The position numbers and the translations under genes were made by a program. From Beverwykella pulmonaria (taxonomy: Eukaryota > Ascomycota > Dothideomycetes > Pleosporales > Melanommataceae), in the NCBI GenBank assembly GCA_001599595.1, contig BCHH01000010.1, positions 125,667 to 189,666 of the forward strand: a stretch of 64,000 nt of DNA. The letters run 5' to 3'. Of this stretch, positions 30,755 through 46,200 are shown piece by piece. A model generated the notes under the pieces. The model did not search any database and was not told where the DNA came from. It worked only from the letters and a program-made list of their open reading frames with translations. The first letter of the stretch is position 1, and every line of letters begins with the position of its first letter.

Positions 30755-33514
30755 ATCGAAGCTCATCCTCCAATTCGCAACCCCGGCACCAAACTACTCG
30801 CTCCTCCTCTTTCACGCCCACGCTCCGCCGGCGAACAACCTCACTCTCCACTTCGCAACCGCCAGACCTCAACGACGACCCGGAAGCCGCGCAAGCCGCA
30901 CAGACTGACCATGTCATCCACGAGGAGATCGCGGAGATAAAGCGCTACGAAGACTTCACGACGATAGACTGGGTGCAGGATGCAGCGCGAGAACAGCTAC
31001 GGCGGAAAGCGCGGCGGAAAGAGCGCGCTGGGTTCTGGGAGCGTGAGGGCAGAATAGGATGGAGGGGGCGCATAGCGGAGGCATATGATGCGGGGCAGGC
31101 ATGGATTGTCGTGACCCTGGTGGGCGCAGCGATAGGACTGAATGCGGCTTTCTTAAACATTGTGACGGAATGGTTGAGCGACATCAAGTTGGGGCACTGC
31201 GAGACTGCCTTCTATCTGAATGAGAACTTCTGCTGTTGGGGTGCGGAGAGCGGTAGGTTGGACACATGCTGGTTGGAAAGGACGAGTCCGACTAACGAGA
31301 GATAGGATGTCCCGAGTGGAAACGCTGGAGTGGATTCTGGCCGCTCAACTACCTCCTCTACATCTTCTTCGCCGCGCTGTTCTCCCTCACTGCCGCGACC
31401 CTAGTCAAGTCTTTTGCCCCGTACGCCGCCGGGTCGGGCATATCGGAAATCAAATGCATCATCGCTGGGTTCGTGATGAAGGGCTATCTTGGGGCGTGGA
31501 CGCTGGTCATCAAGTCGATTGGATTGCCGCTTGCTATTGCGTCTGGCTTGTCGGTTGGGAAGGAAGGGCCTAGCGTACACTATGCTGTATGCACAGGCAA
31601 TGTCATATCTCGCTTCTTTGACAAGTATCGACGCAATGCGGCAAAGACAAGAGAGATTCTCAGCGCAAGTGCCGCGGCTGGCGTTGGTGTAGCTTTTGGT
31701 AGTCCGATTGGGGGAGTGCTGTTCTCATTGGAGGAGATGTCGAATTATTTCCCGCTGAAGACGATGTGGAGAAGCTACTTCTGCGCTCTAGTGGCCACGG
31801 CAGTGTTGGCGGTATGTGTCTCACAGTAATCCTCCGATTTCCATACTCACGGACTACAAGGCAATGAACCCCTTCCGAACCGGCCAGCTGGTCATGTTCC
31901 AGGTCAGCTATGATCGATCATGGCACTTCTTCGAGATCTTGTTCTATCTAATCATCGGAGTATTCGGCGGATTGTATGGTGCTTTCGTCATCAAGTGGAA
32001 TCTCCGCGTTCAGGCCTTCAGGAAGAAGTACCTTGCGCAATATCCGACCATGGAGGCCGTCACGTTGGCTGTTCTCACAGCTGTCATCTGCTATCCTAAT
32101 ATGTTCTTGCGGATCGACATGACCGAGAGCATGGAGATTCTCTTTATGGAATGCGAAGGGGGTCATGATTATGATGAGCTATGCGAGTAAGTCGTTTGTC
32201 TCTTTGTTCTACGATATCCACTAACAGGGACAGTCGCCAGAATCGTTGGACCATGATCTTCTCATTGGCTATTGCAACCATTATTCGAACTGTTCTCGTC
32301 ATTCTCTCGTACGGATGCAAAGTACCTGCGGGCATTTTCGTACCCTCTATGGCAATAGGAGCCTCGTTTGGTCGCATGGTTGGCATAATTGTCCAGCACA
32401 TACATGAAACCTATCCAAGTGCTGCCTTTTTCGCCGCATGCGACCCGGATGGACCGTGCATCACACCGGGAACGTATGCATTTCTGGGCGCCGCGGCTGC
32501 GCTTAGTGGTATCATGCACATCACAGTTTCGGTTGTCGTCATCATGTTCGAGCTGACGGGAGCTTTGACGTATATTCTCCCGACTATGGTATGTCTCGAC
32601 TACAAGTACTGTTACTTTCTCTAACTGGCGTTCAGATTGTGGTTGGTGTTACTAAGGCTGTTGGCGAACGCTTCGGCCATGGCGGCATTGCTGACCGTGC
32701 TATTTGGTTCAACGGCTATCCATTCCTTGATAACAAAGAAGAGCACACTTTCGGTGTGCCCGTCTCACAGGTCATGGCGTCGCACATCGTCTCTCTTCCA
32801 GCTACCGGGCTGGAACTACGACAGCTGGAGCGTATCATGACAGAAAATCAATACCAGGGGTATCCCATCGTCGAAGATGCTTCGTCGAAGATCCTCATCG
32901 GCTACATAGGCCGAACAGAGTTGAAATACGCCATAGACCGAGCAAAGAGGGACCAGATGGCGCCCGGACACGCATTATGCGTCTTTGCCACGTTCGCTAC
33001 CGGATCAGACCCTAGGAGTTCCTCCTCCATGCCACCCGTCTCGTTCGACACCATATCCGCTACCTCGGCGCAGCTCCGCGTCGACCTCTCCAAATACATT
33101 GACCCGACCCCCCTCACTGTACATCCCCGCCTACCTCTCGAAACTGTCATGGAGCTGTTTAAAAAAATGGGACCACGAGTTATCCTCATAGAATACCGTG
33201 GTCGCCTTACTGGCCTCGTCACCGTGAAAGACTGCCTGAAGTATCAGTTCAAGGTGGAAGCAAACGAGAACCCGTCCCAGGCCAACGGGATGGACGAGCG
33301 ACAGGAGAAGCTCTGGGGCTTGATTCGGCGGACGGCGGTCTGGGTGGATGGCGGGCTGAACGTCGTGAGAAGGAAGTTGGGCATAGGCGGGCAGGATATA
33401 CGGCTGGTCAGCCCTATTCAGGAGAGCGAGAGCGAGAGACAGAGGTTGAGGGATAGCGACGAGGCGCTAGAGTTAGAGCTAGAGGACCGGGGAATTGCAA
33501 GTGGTGTGAGATGA
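30751..33514 (+). CDS. CLC-family chloride channel / transporter with CBS pair
   Basis: Voltage-gated chloride channel family protein of intracellular membranes, related to yeast Gef1 and fungal CLC proteins. Five exons: 30751-31252, 31306-31811, 31861-32186, 32228-32588 and 32636-33514, with introns of 53, 49, 41 and 47 bp. The product has 857 residues. A Ser/Arg-rich N-terminal tail precedes about ten hydrophobic helices. Selectivity signatures are GSGISE (210-215), GKEGP with the gating Glu254, and the [14 protein letters not shown] segment. Two CBS domains follow, around [13 protein letters not shown] and [17 protein letters not shown], ending in [11 protein letters not shown]. The first ATG of the transcript may be 30746, which opens a two-codon uORF overlapping the real start. 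Confidence 0.95.
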
Positions 33515-34234
33515 CTTTGTAGAAGTTTGGGCAGAGCCTTGGTCTTATGAAGCGCCCTCAATATAATATCAGCCTTGTGAAAAGTGTTATTGTATGGGTG
33601 CAGGTCCTAGGTCATTGCTTTTGGTAATCCATGATTTGATCCCACACAAACCCGTTTACCGCTGAGAATCTTCAATCCTCCGAACTAGAACATGCGCTAG
33701 AAGAAGGCTATCCCAGCAAAGTGTTGAGCTGTCTAGCGCAGGGCGATAGAGTTTAGCCGTTCCTGGCTAGAATGATTCATGCCACGTCCCGAGTTGTGGA
33801 GGGCAGGGGGCTCTTGGCCGCTTCTGGTTGCTGGTTGGGTCGACTTTACCTTCACTTGCGATCCATTGCATGTAACAGCTATCGAGAATTCAATTCCAGT
33901 GTTTCATCTTTGCCAGCCCAAAAGCAAGCAAAAGCCAAAAGCCACCCTTCAGAATTTGATCGTTTCAGAAACGAATCTCTGGTTCCCAGGTTTCGATCGG
34001 GGGGCGTCGCCAAGAGAACGCACGGACGCGACGGGACGTGTTCGCGGAATGCGCGTTGTTGCCGTACATTTTGAGACCCTGACCAACGCAGTCAACATTT
34101 CTATCCACCACCACCAGGCTTCCTGCACCCTCCAACGACCTCTTACTTAATACTACGGCTCGTCCTCCTGCTCCGCACCCACACAAGCGACGAAACACAT
34201 GTCTCCTCCCCCAACTCACCCTTGAACAACGATC
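33515..34234. promoter_or_regulatory. Promoter and leader of the dynein gene
   Basis: 720 bp between the CLC stop and the dynein ATG on the same strand. Open frames in the second half lack family resemblance and probably represent leader sequence. No element assigned. Confidence 0.4.
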
Positions 34235-37200
34235 ATGGAGGCTCCGCTGGCTCTAGGGGGGGCAGCCAACGGCATACGGACACCAAGCCCATCACCGCCA
34301 GCAATAGACCCCCAGATAATCGTCGACTACCTCGAAAAGGTCCTCGATGTCAATCTCGGCGCGTCCGAGCAGGATCTCCGTGCCCCGGGCAGTCTGCTGT
34401 CGCCGGCGAGGTTGCACGATACCCTGCAGCGATGCACCCGGTTTGCCCTGGAGTCACAGACCGTCATATACGTGCTGAAGGACAGAGTCGATGAGACTCC
34501 CATAGATGGGCTGGCTGCCCCCAACGGCAAGCATACTGTAGCGGAAGACGGAGCTCCCTCACTGACTGTACCACCAGGCGTCTCCGCGCACTTTACCTAC
34601 ACCCTTTCTTCCGAACTGACGGCGTCTCCTACCTGCGCCGCGTACATTGTCATTTCGAAACGAGCGATACCCATAGACCCTTCGATACCCCTCAGCGCCC
34701 AGGTCCAGATTATTACGCTGCCTGGCTTTACCGTTTCTAATAATACTTCTTCTCAAGACGCATCTCCCTATGAGAATCTACATTCTATAATTCAGTATTC
34801 GTTCGAGCCTTATTTCGATGCATACACCAAGAGTCAGCGAAATTTGACGGGCGCGTACAGCAAAGGCGACAATGACGCCAGGACGGGCATCTCGGCGGCC
34901 AAGAAGAAGATCGCAGAGTTGGGACTGAGTCTTCAACATCTGCAGCAGAATGTCGAAATTCCAGAGCTTCTACTGCCGCTGCATCCTATCATCCAAAATG
35001 CCCTCGAACAGGCCCGGGAAGAGAACAAGAAGCCTAGCCCCGAGTTGCTCCCAGCCGCCGTCCAGACCGACAGCAGCTTCCTCAACGGTCTGCAGTCGAC
35101 GGTGAACGGGTGGATCAAGTCGATCCAGAACATCACCAAGACTTCGCGTGATGCACAGACCGGCACGGCGACACAGGAGATCAACTTTTGGCTTTCCATG
35201 GAGTCCCGACTGGAGGACATCGAAGTACAACTCAGCAGTCCGGGAGTGAAGTTGACGTTGGATGTGTTGAAGAATGCGAAGCGATTCCAGGCCACCGTCA
35301 GCTTCAGCGCCGATACTGGGTTGAAAGAGACTACAGACTTAGTGCAGAAGTACAACCAACTCATGCGAGATTTTCCACTGGATGAGTTGCTCTCAGCCAC
35401 CTCCCTACAGAGAGTTCAGGAAGCGATCCAACAGATCTTCAGTCACATGAACAAGAAGCTTCGCATTTGCCCTTATCCAGTGCGCCGCGCTCTTCCCCTC
35501 GTGGAAGCCATCTCTGGGGATCTCAACAATCGCCTGGGTGCATTGCTTCATGGTAAAACATTGATGCATATGGATTATCCCGAGTTTCAGGCCATCATGA
35601 CTGTAGCAGAGAGTATCTGGCGTACCTGGGAAGAGAATGTCAAGGAGTTTACTAACGTTGCCCGCGAAGTTACCAGGCGGAGGAACGAGAAGTTCATTCC
35701 CATCAAAATTGTGGCTCGTCATAGGGAAACCGAGGAGCGCCTCCGATACATCACAACCTTCAGGAAGAATCACGAGCAGTTACAGAGGACAATCGTTAAT
35801 GTTCTCGGATCGCAGTCATCTCTATCAACCCTCTCCGATGGCTCACAGGTCAAGGAAGCAGTCATTGTGGAGGAGATTGGTGACGTCGATGCAGTGGATG
35901 AAGTTGCGCAGGCATATGCCGTTCTCAAGGATGTCGACGTGCTGGACGTTTCCCCAGAAGGCACGAAATTGTTTGAACAGGCGGAGCAGAAGTACAACGA
36001 GCGCACATCCAGAGTGGAAAATTCCATCATTGCACGGCTCAGGGATCGACTTGGTACTGCCAAGACCGCCAACGAGATGTTCCGCGTCTTCTCCAAATTC
36101 AACCCTCTCTTCGTGCGACCAAAGATTAGAGGGGCCATCTCAGAATACCAAACTCAGCTCATTGACAATGTCAAGCAAGACATCTCGGCACTACATGAGC
36201 GATTCAAGCGACAGTATGGCAACTCTGAGGCGCATGCCATGGCTCAGCTCCGCGATTTCCCACCTGTCTCTGGCGCAGTCATATGGGCTCGGCAGATCGA
36301 AACCCAGCTGGAGAATTACATGGGCAAAGTTGAAGATATTCTGGGCAAGGACTGGTCGCTCCATGCGGAAGGCCAGAAACTTCAAGCAGAGAGCAGTATG
36401 TTCAAGAAGAAGCTTGACACGCGACCCATCTTCGAATCATGGCTGCAAGAGGTTGCTCGACGGAAGCTCTCTATACAGGGTCGACTCTTTTTGATCAACA
36501 AGAATCGCGCGGCTGGTAACATCCTCGAATTGAACGTGAACTTCGATGCACAGGTCATTGCTCTCTTTAAGGAAGTCCGGAATTTGACTTGGCGCGGCTA
36601 CCAGGTCCCTCACGCCATCAACAACATCTCGAAGGAAGCTAAGCGCGTGTATCCTTACGCTGTAAGCCTTATGGAAAGCGTACGAACATACACCCAGACC
36701 ATTCGTTCCATTTCCGAAATGACTGGAGTTGCTCTCTTGTTGAATGGTTACCTCAACGATGTCCAGGTACTCGTTGGCAAGGGCGTTCCTCTCAAGTGGG
36801 AATCATTTGTTCACGCATACGATCTTCACATTCGTCAATCAAACTTCCCTTCTGGAGCCCCCGGCACGGTTCGAAGCGAGAGTAAGCACGTTCAGTTCGT
36901 TCGAGAGTTTGCGACGGCCACTTCGGTGCTTCAGACGAAGGTGGCGACACTCGTCAGCATCAACATTACGGTCGAGAAGGCCCTAAAGGATCTGGAGACA
37001 TGCCCTTACAATACTGAAGCCTTTGGACAGAATCTGGAAACCATTCAGCGATCCGTCGACCAACTTAATCTCGAAAACTATTCCAACCTTGCGTCATGGG
37101 TGTCAGAAATGAACGGCCGCATAGAGTCTATTTTGCTGGTGCGACTGAGCCGGGCCATCTCACAATGGATTGATGTCTTCACCAATATCGAGGATCATGA

Positions 37201-40200
37201 AGATCGGAGACCTTCAAGTCAGCATGCCCAACCAGAGTCAACCGAGGAAAAGCCTACACTTTCGAAACTCACCCTTGAGATCACCATGCGTAATCAAGTC
37301 ATCTACCTTAGTCCACCAATTGAATACGCTCGGGCTAGTTGGTTAGAGCAACTCCAACACTGGCTCGCGGTCATCTGCACGCTGCAGAAAGTTAAGGCTT
37401 CACGCTATGAGATGCGATTAGAAGCAACCGCCGAGGCTTCTGCAACTCAATTTGCGGACCTCCCTAGCCGGTGTACGGATTCCTTGGTGCAAGTCTATGG
37501 TGCCGTAGAAGGGAAGCTGCGCGACATCTCTTCTTATGTTGATGAATGGCTTCAGTTCCAATCACTTTGGGATTTGCAATCGGAGCACGTCTACGATATC
37601 CTAGGTGAGGATCTGTCTCGATGGCTACAGCTGCTGCAGGAAATTCGAAAGACCCGCGCGACATTCGACACCTCCGAAGTTAGCCGCCGCTTTGGATACG
37701 TTACCGTCGACTACGAGCAGGTGCAAGTCAAGGTCAACGCCAAGTACGACCAATGGCAACAGGAAATACTTCTCAAGTTTGCAGGCAGGCTCGGTCAACG
37801 TATGACTGATGTGTACATCCAGCTCGAGAAGGCACGGAAGGACTTGGAGCTCCAGACTCTTGAAGCATCATCTACAGCACAGGCTGTCTCTTTTATCACC
37901 ACGGTTCAGCTCTGTAGGAGGAAGGTAGCGGAATGGGAACCTGAAATTGAAACCTTCCGGCAAGGGCAGACAGCATTGGGCCGTCAGCGCTACCAATTCC
38001 CGTCTGACTGGTTGCACATGGAGCAAATCGATCATGAGTGGCAGACGCTGAACGATGTTCTCGACAGGAAGACCAAGATTGCAAACGATCAAGCTGATGG
38101 ACTTCGTTCCAAGATTGTAGCAGAGGACAAAGTGGTGAATCAGAAGATTGCTGATATCAAAGTTGAATGGGCCGAAGACAAGCCTGTGTCTGGAAAGATT
38201 GCACCGCAAGATGCATCCGAGACTCTTACAATGTTTGATAACAAGCTCAATAAATTACGCACCGAGTCGGAGAACATCTCCAAGGCTAAAGAAGCGCTTG
38301 GTCTGGCGCCATCCCCGGACAATGATCTCAATACTCTTCTCGAAGAAGTGCAAGACTTCAAGTCGGTTTGGGCTTCTCTCGCTACTATTTGGAATAGCTT
38401 GAATGAGCTGCGGGATGCCCTTTGGAACAGTATTCAGCCCCGTAAACTTCGACAACATCTCGACAATCTTGTTAAGATGACAAAGGACATGCCAGCCCGG
38501 ATGCGACAATATGCAGCATTCGAATACGTACAAGATACCCTGAAGCAACTGCAGAAGGTCAACTCTCTCTTAGGCGAATTACGCTCAGATGCTATGAGGG
38601 AGCGGCATTGGGCGAGGATCTTCAAGCAACTGAAACCACACAAGCGATATTCGGCAATTTCTATGACTCTGGGTGATGTTTGGGACTTGCAACTTGGCCC
38701 AAGCGAGAAGATCATTCGAGACGTCATAACACAAGCCCAAGGCGAGATGGCACTTGAAGAATTCTTGAAGCAGGTCCGCGAGACTTGGCAAAATTACGCC
38801 TTAGAACTCGTCAACTATCAGAATAAGTGTCGCCTAATTCGTGGCTGGGACGACCTTTTCGCAAAGTGTAGCGAAAACCTCAACTCTCTTCAAGCGATGA
38901 GACACTCCCCTTACTACAAGGAGTTTGAAGAGGATGCGTCCGCCTGGGAGGAAAAGCTCAACCGTGTCCATGTGCTCTTTGACGTCTGGATCGACGTTCA
39001 ACGCCAATGGGTCTACCTCGAAGGAGTCTTCACTGGCAATGCCGATATTAAGCATTTGCTGCCAATGGAGTCGTCTCGTTTCCAGAATATCAACTCCGAG
39101 TTCCTGTCTGTGATGAAGAAGGTCGCCCGGCAACCCTTCGTCCTTGAGGTTCTGAACATCTCTGGTGTGCAGAAGTCCCTTGAGCGTCTGGCTGAGCTTT
39201 TGAACAAAATCCAAAAAGCTTTGGGAGAATATCTGGAGCGCGAACGTGTCTCATTCCCTCGCTTCTACTTCGTAGGTGACGAAGATCTTCTGGAAATTAT
39301 CGGCAACGCCAACGACACCCTCCGCATTGCTAAACATCTGAGGAAGATGTTCGCTGGTATCTCTGGACTTATCACTGACGAAGATGGAGTCATTACTGGG
39401 TTCACTTCAAAAGAAGGAGAAGAGGTCATGCTTCGAAAAGAGATATCCCTTGTTAAGACGCCAAGGATCAATGAGTGGCTTGGGGCGCTCGAGATGAACA
39501 TGAAGACAACGCTAGCGGAACAGACAATTGAAGCATATCAAGAGTTTGAGGAGTTAATGGCCGCTGACGCAATGGACCCCGAGGCCTTCAATGCCTACAT
39601 TGCTAAATACCCAGCACAAGTTGTTGTTCTCGGAACACAAGTCGCTTGGTCGCATGCCGTGGAGCGATCGCTCGTTGAAGCGGGAGCTTCTTTGCCGCAG
39701 TGGTACGAGAAGCAGGTAAATATCCTCAAATTGCTTGCCACAGCTGTCTTAGGCGACCTCGAACCTATTCAACGGAGGAAGTGTGAGGCTCTAATCACAG
39801 AATTCGTTCACCAACGCGATGTCATTCACAAATTACAAAAGGTTGGCGCGCGCTCACCCACACACCACCTCTGGCAACTCTGCATGCGCTACATCTACGA
39901 ACCAGAAAAAGACTTATTGCAACGAATTAGGATCAAGATGGCGAACGCCGTTCTGGATTATGGCTTTGAATACCTTGGTGTAGCTGAGCGCCTAGTCAGA
40001 ACTCCGCTTACAGACCGATGCTTCCTCACTCTTACCCAAGCCCTGTGCCAGCGACTTGGAGGTTCGCCATATGGACCTGCTGGTACTGGAAAGACAGAGT
40101 CAGTCAAGGCTTTAGGCGTTCAACTCGGTCGATTCACCCTTGTGTTCTGCTGTGATGACACATTCGACTTCCAGGCCATGGGACGTATCTTCCTTGGTAT

Positions 40201-43200
40201 CTGCCAGGTTGGTGCCTGGGGCTGCTTTGATGAATTCAATCGTCTGGAGGAACGTATCTTATCTGCTGTCTCTCAACAAGTACAGAATATCCAGCTTGGG
40301 CTGAAGAAGAGTGCCGAGGACTCTAAATCGCAAATCGAACTGATCGGTCGTCAGCTTTCAGTTAACGGCAACACCGGTATCTTCATCACAATGAATCCTG
40401 GCTACGCAGGTCGCTCTAACCTTCCGGACAACTTGAAGAAACTCTTCCGAAGCGTCGCTATGTCCAAGCCTGATAAGGAGCTTATCGCCGAAGTTATGCT
40501 TTACTCACAAGGTTTCTCCCAAGCTAAGGAGCTTTCTAAGCAGGTCGTCCCATTCTTCGATACATGTGCGATCAGCCTTTCAAAACAGGCTCATTACGAC
40601 TTCGGCCTACGTGCCTTGAAGAGTGTATTGGTCAGCTCTGGTGGTCTCAAGCGTGCCCGCATCGCAACGCAAGACTCAGATGTACCCGATGAGCAGATCA
40701 TGGAACCGCAAATCATTGTTCAGAGTTTGCGAGAGACCATGGCACCAAAGTTGATTCGTTCTGATGTCGAGATCATGAAATCCATCGAGAAAGAAGCTTT
40801 CCCTGGCGTCGAGTACATTCCCGCGCCTCTTGTGGAACTACAGGAAGCCCTTCGTAAATGCGCCGCAGAGTCAAAGTTCGTTGTCAGCGATGCATGGATG
40901 ACAAAGATTCTCCAGCTTTACCAGATCCAAAATCTTCACCACGGTGTTATGATGGTCGGACAATCCGGCTCTGGTAAAACAGCTGCATGGAAGACATTGC
41001 TTGCAGCAATGTCGGCGGTTGAGGGCGTAGAAGGCGTTTGCCATGTTATTGACCCCAAGGTCATGTCAAAGGAGATGCTCTATGGGACCCTAGACAGCAC
41101 AACCCGTGAATGGACTGATGGTCTCTTCACCAGCATTCTTCGAAAAATTGTCGATAATCTCCGTGGCGAGGACAGCAAGCGACACTGGATCGTTTTTGAC
41201 GGCGACGTCGATCCCGAATGGGTTGAAAATTTGAACTCTGTACTTGACGACAATAAGCTCCTCACACTGCCCAACGGTGAACGTCTCAACCTACCTCCGA
41301 ATGTCCGCATCATGTTTGAAGTCGAGACTCTTAAGTATGCCACTCTTGCGACGGTCTCTCGTTGCGGTATGGTTTGGTTTAGCGACGATACCGTGGAAGT
41401 TGACATGATGATTACGAACTACATCGACAACCTTAAGACCGTGGCTTTCGAAGACATTGAGGATGACTCAGTAGCACCAGGTCAGATGTCACAGAAGACG
41501 CTTTCAGTTCAGGCTCTTGTCGCCGAATTCCTCCAGATCAAGTTGACGCAGGATCGCTTCATCGAGAAAGCTCTTAGTTTGGCGAAGAAGTTTAATCACA
41601 TCATGGAGTACACCGATATTCGTGCCTTGAACACACTCTTCTCATTGCTTAACAAAGCGTGCAGAACAGTGTTAGAGTACAACGTTCAGCACCAAGATTT
41701 CCCATTAGAAGACGAGAAGATGGAGACCTTCCTTTCCAAGAAACTGCTGCTTGCCTTAGTCTGGGCTCTTGCAGGAGATTGTCCGCTATCAGATCGCAAG
41801 CAGTTCGGCGATCTGATCGCTGGGCTTACAGACGTCGAGCTCCCGCCTTTGAACGATACCACCTCCCTCATCGACTACGATGTCAAACCAGACAGGACGG
41901 AGTGGATTACCTGGCAAAGTGAGGTCCCGCATATGGAAGTCCAAACCCACTCTGTCATCCAGACGGATGTCGTCATTCCGACACTCGACACTGTGCGACA
42001 TGAAGATGTTCTCTATTCTTGGCTTGCAGAGCACAAACCTCTCCTCCTTTGTGGACCTCCAGGTTCCGGTAAAACCATGACACTGTTCAGTGCTCTCCGC
42101 AAGCTCCCGAATATGCAGGTTGTGGGCCTCAACTTCTCGAGTGCAACGACACCTGATCTCCTCATCAAAACCTTCGAGCAATACTGCGAATATAAGAAGA
42201 CTCTCAACGGTGTTCAACTCACCCCCACCCAGATTGGTAGATGGCTTATAATCTTTTGCGACGAGATCAATTTACCAGCACCCGACAAATACGGTACCCA
42301 GCGGGCCATTTCCTTCCTGAGGCAGCTTGTTGAGCAGAACGGATTCTGGAGAACTTCTGACAAGACTTGGGTCACTCTTGATCGCATCCAATTCGTTGGT
42401 GCTTGTAATCCTCCGACTGACGCTGGCCGTACTCCTATGGCGCTCCGTTTTCTTCGTCATGCGCCCTTGATCATGGTCGATTATCCAGGAGAACAGTCTC
42501 TTCAACAAATCTACGGCACATTCAACAGTGCTGTATTGAAGATAATCCCAACATTACGTGGCTACTCTGAAGCATTGACAAAGGCCATGGTACAGCTCTA
42601 TGCTGAGTCACAAAAGAAATTCACTCCAGACATTCAACCACACTACGTCTACTCTCCTCGTGAGTTGACACGATGGGTCCGAGGCATCTATGAAGCGCTT
42701 CGACCACTTGAGACATTGCCTGTCGAAGGTCTCGTCAGAATCTGGGCACACGAAGCCCTTAGACTTTTCCAGGATCGTCTTATTGCCGAAGACGAGAGAA
42801 AGTGGACAGAGGATTGTATCTACCGTGTCGCTCGTGAGCATTTCCCTACCATTGACGAGGAGAAGGCGCTTGGTGGCCCTATTCTATTCTCAAATTGGCT
42901 GTCAAAGAACTATGTTCCAGTCGAGCGTGATCAGCTCCGGGAATTTGTCAAAGCGCGTCTGAAAACATTCTGCGAGGAAGAGGTCGATGTGCCACTGATA
43001 CTCTTCAACGATGTCCTCGAACATGTTCTCCGTATCGATCGCGTGTTCCGCCAGCCTCAAGGTCATCTTATCCTGATCGGCGTTAGCGGTAGTGGCAAGA
43101 CAACACTGTCACGGTTCGTTGCCTGGATGAATGGTCTCAAGGTTTACCAAATCAAGGTCCATGGAAAATACTCTGGTGAAGATTTCGACGAGGACCTCCG

Positions 43201-46200
43201 CAACGTGCTCCGTCGATGCGGTTGCAAGGGCGAGAAGATTTGCTTCATTATGGACGAAGCCAACGTTCTTGATTCTGGTTTCCTTGAGCGAATGAACACG
43301 CTTCTCGCCAATGCTGAGGTTCCAGGTCTTTTCGAGGGCGACGAATACGCCTCGTTGATGACGGCTATCAAAGAAGGCGCGCAACGACAGGGTACCATTC
43401 TCGACTCCCAAGAAGAACTCTACAAGTGGTTCACTGAGCAGATAGTCAAGAATCTTCATGTGGTGTTCACCATGAATCCTCCAGAAGAAGGACTCTCTTC
43501 CAAGGCCGCAACTAGTCCTGCTCTGTTCAATCGTTGCGTACTCAACTGGTTTGGTGACTGGTCCGATCAGGCACTGTACCAGGTCGGCTCTGAACTCACC
43601 CAGTCTCTCGACTTGAATCGCCCAGAGTACAACGCCCCGGATAGCATGCAGGTCGCCTACCGTGGACTTAATCGCCCGCCCTCTCATCGAGAGAGTGTTG
43701 TCAATGCTATGGTGTACATTCATTACTCGCTGCACAATTTCAACGCCAGGCTTCAGAAGCAACAGAACAAGAAGACGTATCTTACGCCTCGACACTTCCT
43801 GGACTTCGTAGCACAGTATGTCAAGCTTTATACTGAGAAGCGCGAAGATCTTGAAGAACAGCAACGTCACCTTAATGTTGGCCTGGAGAAGCTTCATGAA
43901 ACTGTTGACAAGGTGTCGGAACTGCGCGTAAGCTTGGCACAGAAGAAGACGCAATTAGAGACGAAGAATGCGGAGGCCAATAAAAAGTTACAGCAGATGA
44001 TTGCAGATCAACAAGAGGCAGAGCAGAAGAAAGCTGGCTCATTGCAGATGCAGATCAAGCTCGCCGCGGACGAGAAGGAAATCGAATCCCGGAAGGAGGT
44101 TGTTCAACGCGACTTGGAGAGAGCAGAACCTGCCGTCGCGGAAGCTCAGAAGAGTGTTCAGAACATTAAGCGACAGCATCTTACCGAAGTCCGTTCTATG
44201 CAGAATCCTCCCGCAGGCGTCAAGTTGGCGCTTGAAGCCGTATGTACTCTGCTCGGCCACAAGACTGACAGCTGGAAGACTATTGTGTCAATTGTTAGAA
44301 GAGATGACTTCATTGCCAGTATCGTCACATTCGACAACGAGAGACAGATGACTGCGAACCATCGTAGGAAGATGCAGAACGAGTATTTGTCTAAAGATGA
44401 CTTTACGTTTGAGAAGGTCAACCGCGCATCCAAGGCTTGCGGTCCGCTTGTGCAATGGGTTATCGCACAAGTCGAATACTCCGAGATCCTGAACAAAGTC
44501 GGTCCTCTTCGCGCGGAAGTTTTTCAATTGGAGGCCGATGCACAAGCGACTAAGGACCAGGCAAAGGAAACTGAGACAATGATCAAAAATCTTGAGGACA
44601 GCATCAATCGTTACAAGAACGAATATGCAGCCTTGATCAGCGAGACGCAGGCCATCAAGTCTGAGATGTCAACGGTCGAGTTCAAGGTTAACCGAAGTGA
44701 ACGCCTCCTTGACAGCCTTTCCTCCGAGCGAGTAAGATGGAAGGAAAGCAGTACTGGCTTCATAGACCAAATCAAGACCATCGTTGGAGACTCGCTTGTC
44801 GCAGCAGCTTTTATTGCCTATGGAGGATACTACGACCAGCAATACAGAAAAACAATGATGGAAGATTGGTTACATCATCTTTCTCTCTCCGGCATTAGCT
44901 TCAAGCCGCTCAATCCTGTAACAGAATTCCTCTCTACCGCGGACGAGAGATTGACCTGGCAACACAATTCTCTGCCAGTGGACGATCTATGCACTGAAAA
45001 TGCCATCATCCTCAAGAGATTCAATCGCTACCCATTGATTATCGACCCATCTGGGAGAACTGTGGAGTTCCTGCAAAACGAAAACAAGGACCGCCGTCTG
45101 ACTGTCACCAGCTTCTTGGACGACTCCTTCACGAAACAGTTGGAGAGCTCTCTCCGTTTCGGCAATCCGATCTTGATTCAAGACGCTGAATATCTGGACC
45201 CTATACTCAACCATGTCCTGAACAAGGAATACCAGAAGACGGGAGGTCGTGTCCTCATTCAGCTCGGTAAACAGGAGATTGATTTCTCTCCTTCCTTCAA
45301 ACTCTACCTGTCTACTCGTGATCCTTCCGCACACTTTGCTCCAGATATCTGCAGTAGAACTACGTTCGTCAATTTCACAGTTACTCAAAGCAGTCTGCAA
45401 ACCCAGACCCTCAATGAAGTCCTCAAATCCGAGAGGCCAGATGTGGATGAACAACGGTCTGACCTCATCAAGAGCCAAGGAGAATTCAGTGTCCGTCTTC
45501 GACTATTGGAGAAGCGCCTGCTACAAGCTCTCAACGAATCTCGCGGAAACATCCTTGATGATAATCATGTCATTGAAACACTCGAGACGTTGAAGAAGGA
45601 AGCAGCTGAAATTGCAACCAAGGTGGCGGCTTGCGCAGGAGTCATGACGCAGGTTGACACTATCACCAAGGAGTACACAGTGGTTGCCCGTTCTTGCTCA
45701 GCAATCTTTGCTGTCCTAGAACAGCTGCACCATCTCAATCACTTCTACCAGTTCTCGTTGCAATACTTTACTCAAATCTTCGAAACTGTACTTCAGAAGG
45801 TTAGGAACTCTGGAACCACCGGTCACGCGGCTCGCATCGATCATATCCTTACAGATCTCTTTGTCGATGCTTATCGCAATACTTCACTTTCTTTGCTACA
45901 GAAGGATCGCGTCACCTTTGCTATGCTCTTAGTTCAAGCCTCTCCTTATAAGATGGACAAGAGCCTCATCGACATTCTTCTAGACAAGGACGTGGAGGGA
46001 GTTGACGTCTCTACGTACCCTAATCGCAAAGACGAGGCCATGGCGCGTGCAGCCAAGATGCCGATCTTCAAGAATGAGCTTGAGAAGCTCGATGCCGATG
46101 CATGGGATACCTTCCTCACAGAGGAGGTCGGAGAGCGGCATGCTCCTCAAGCCTGGCCTGGAGATCTCAACAAGTTCGATCAACTTCTACGGTCTCTCGT

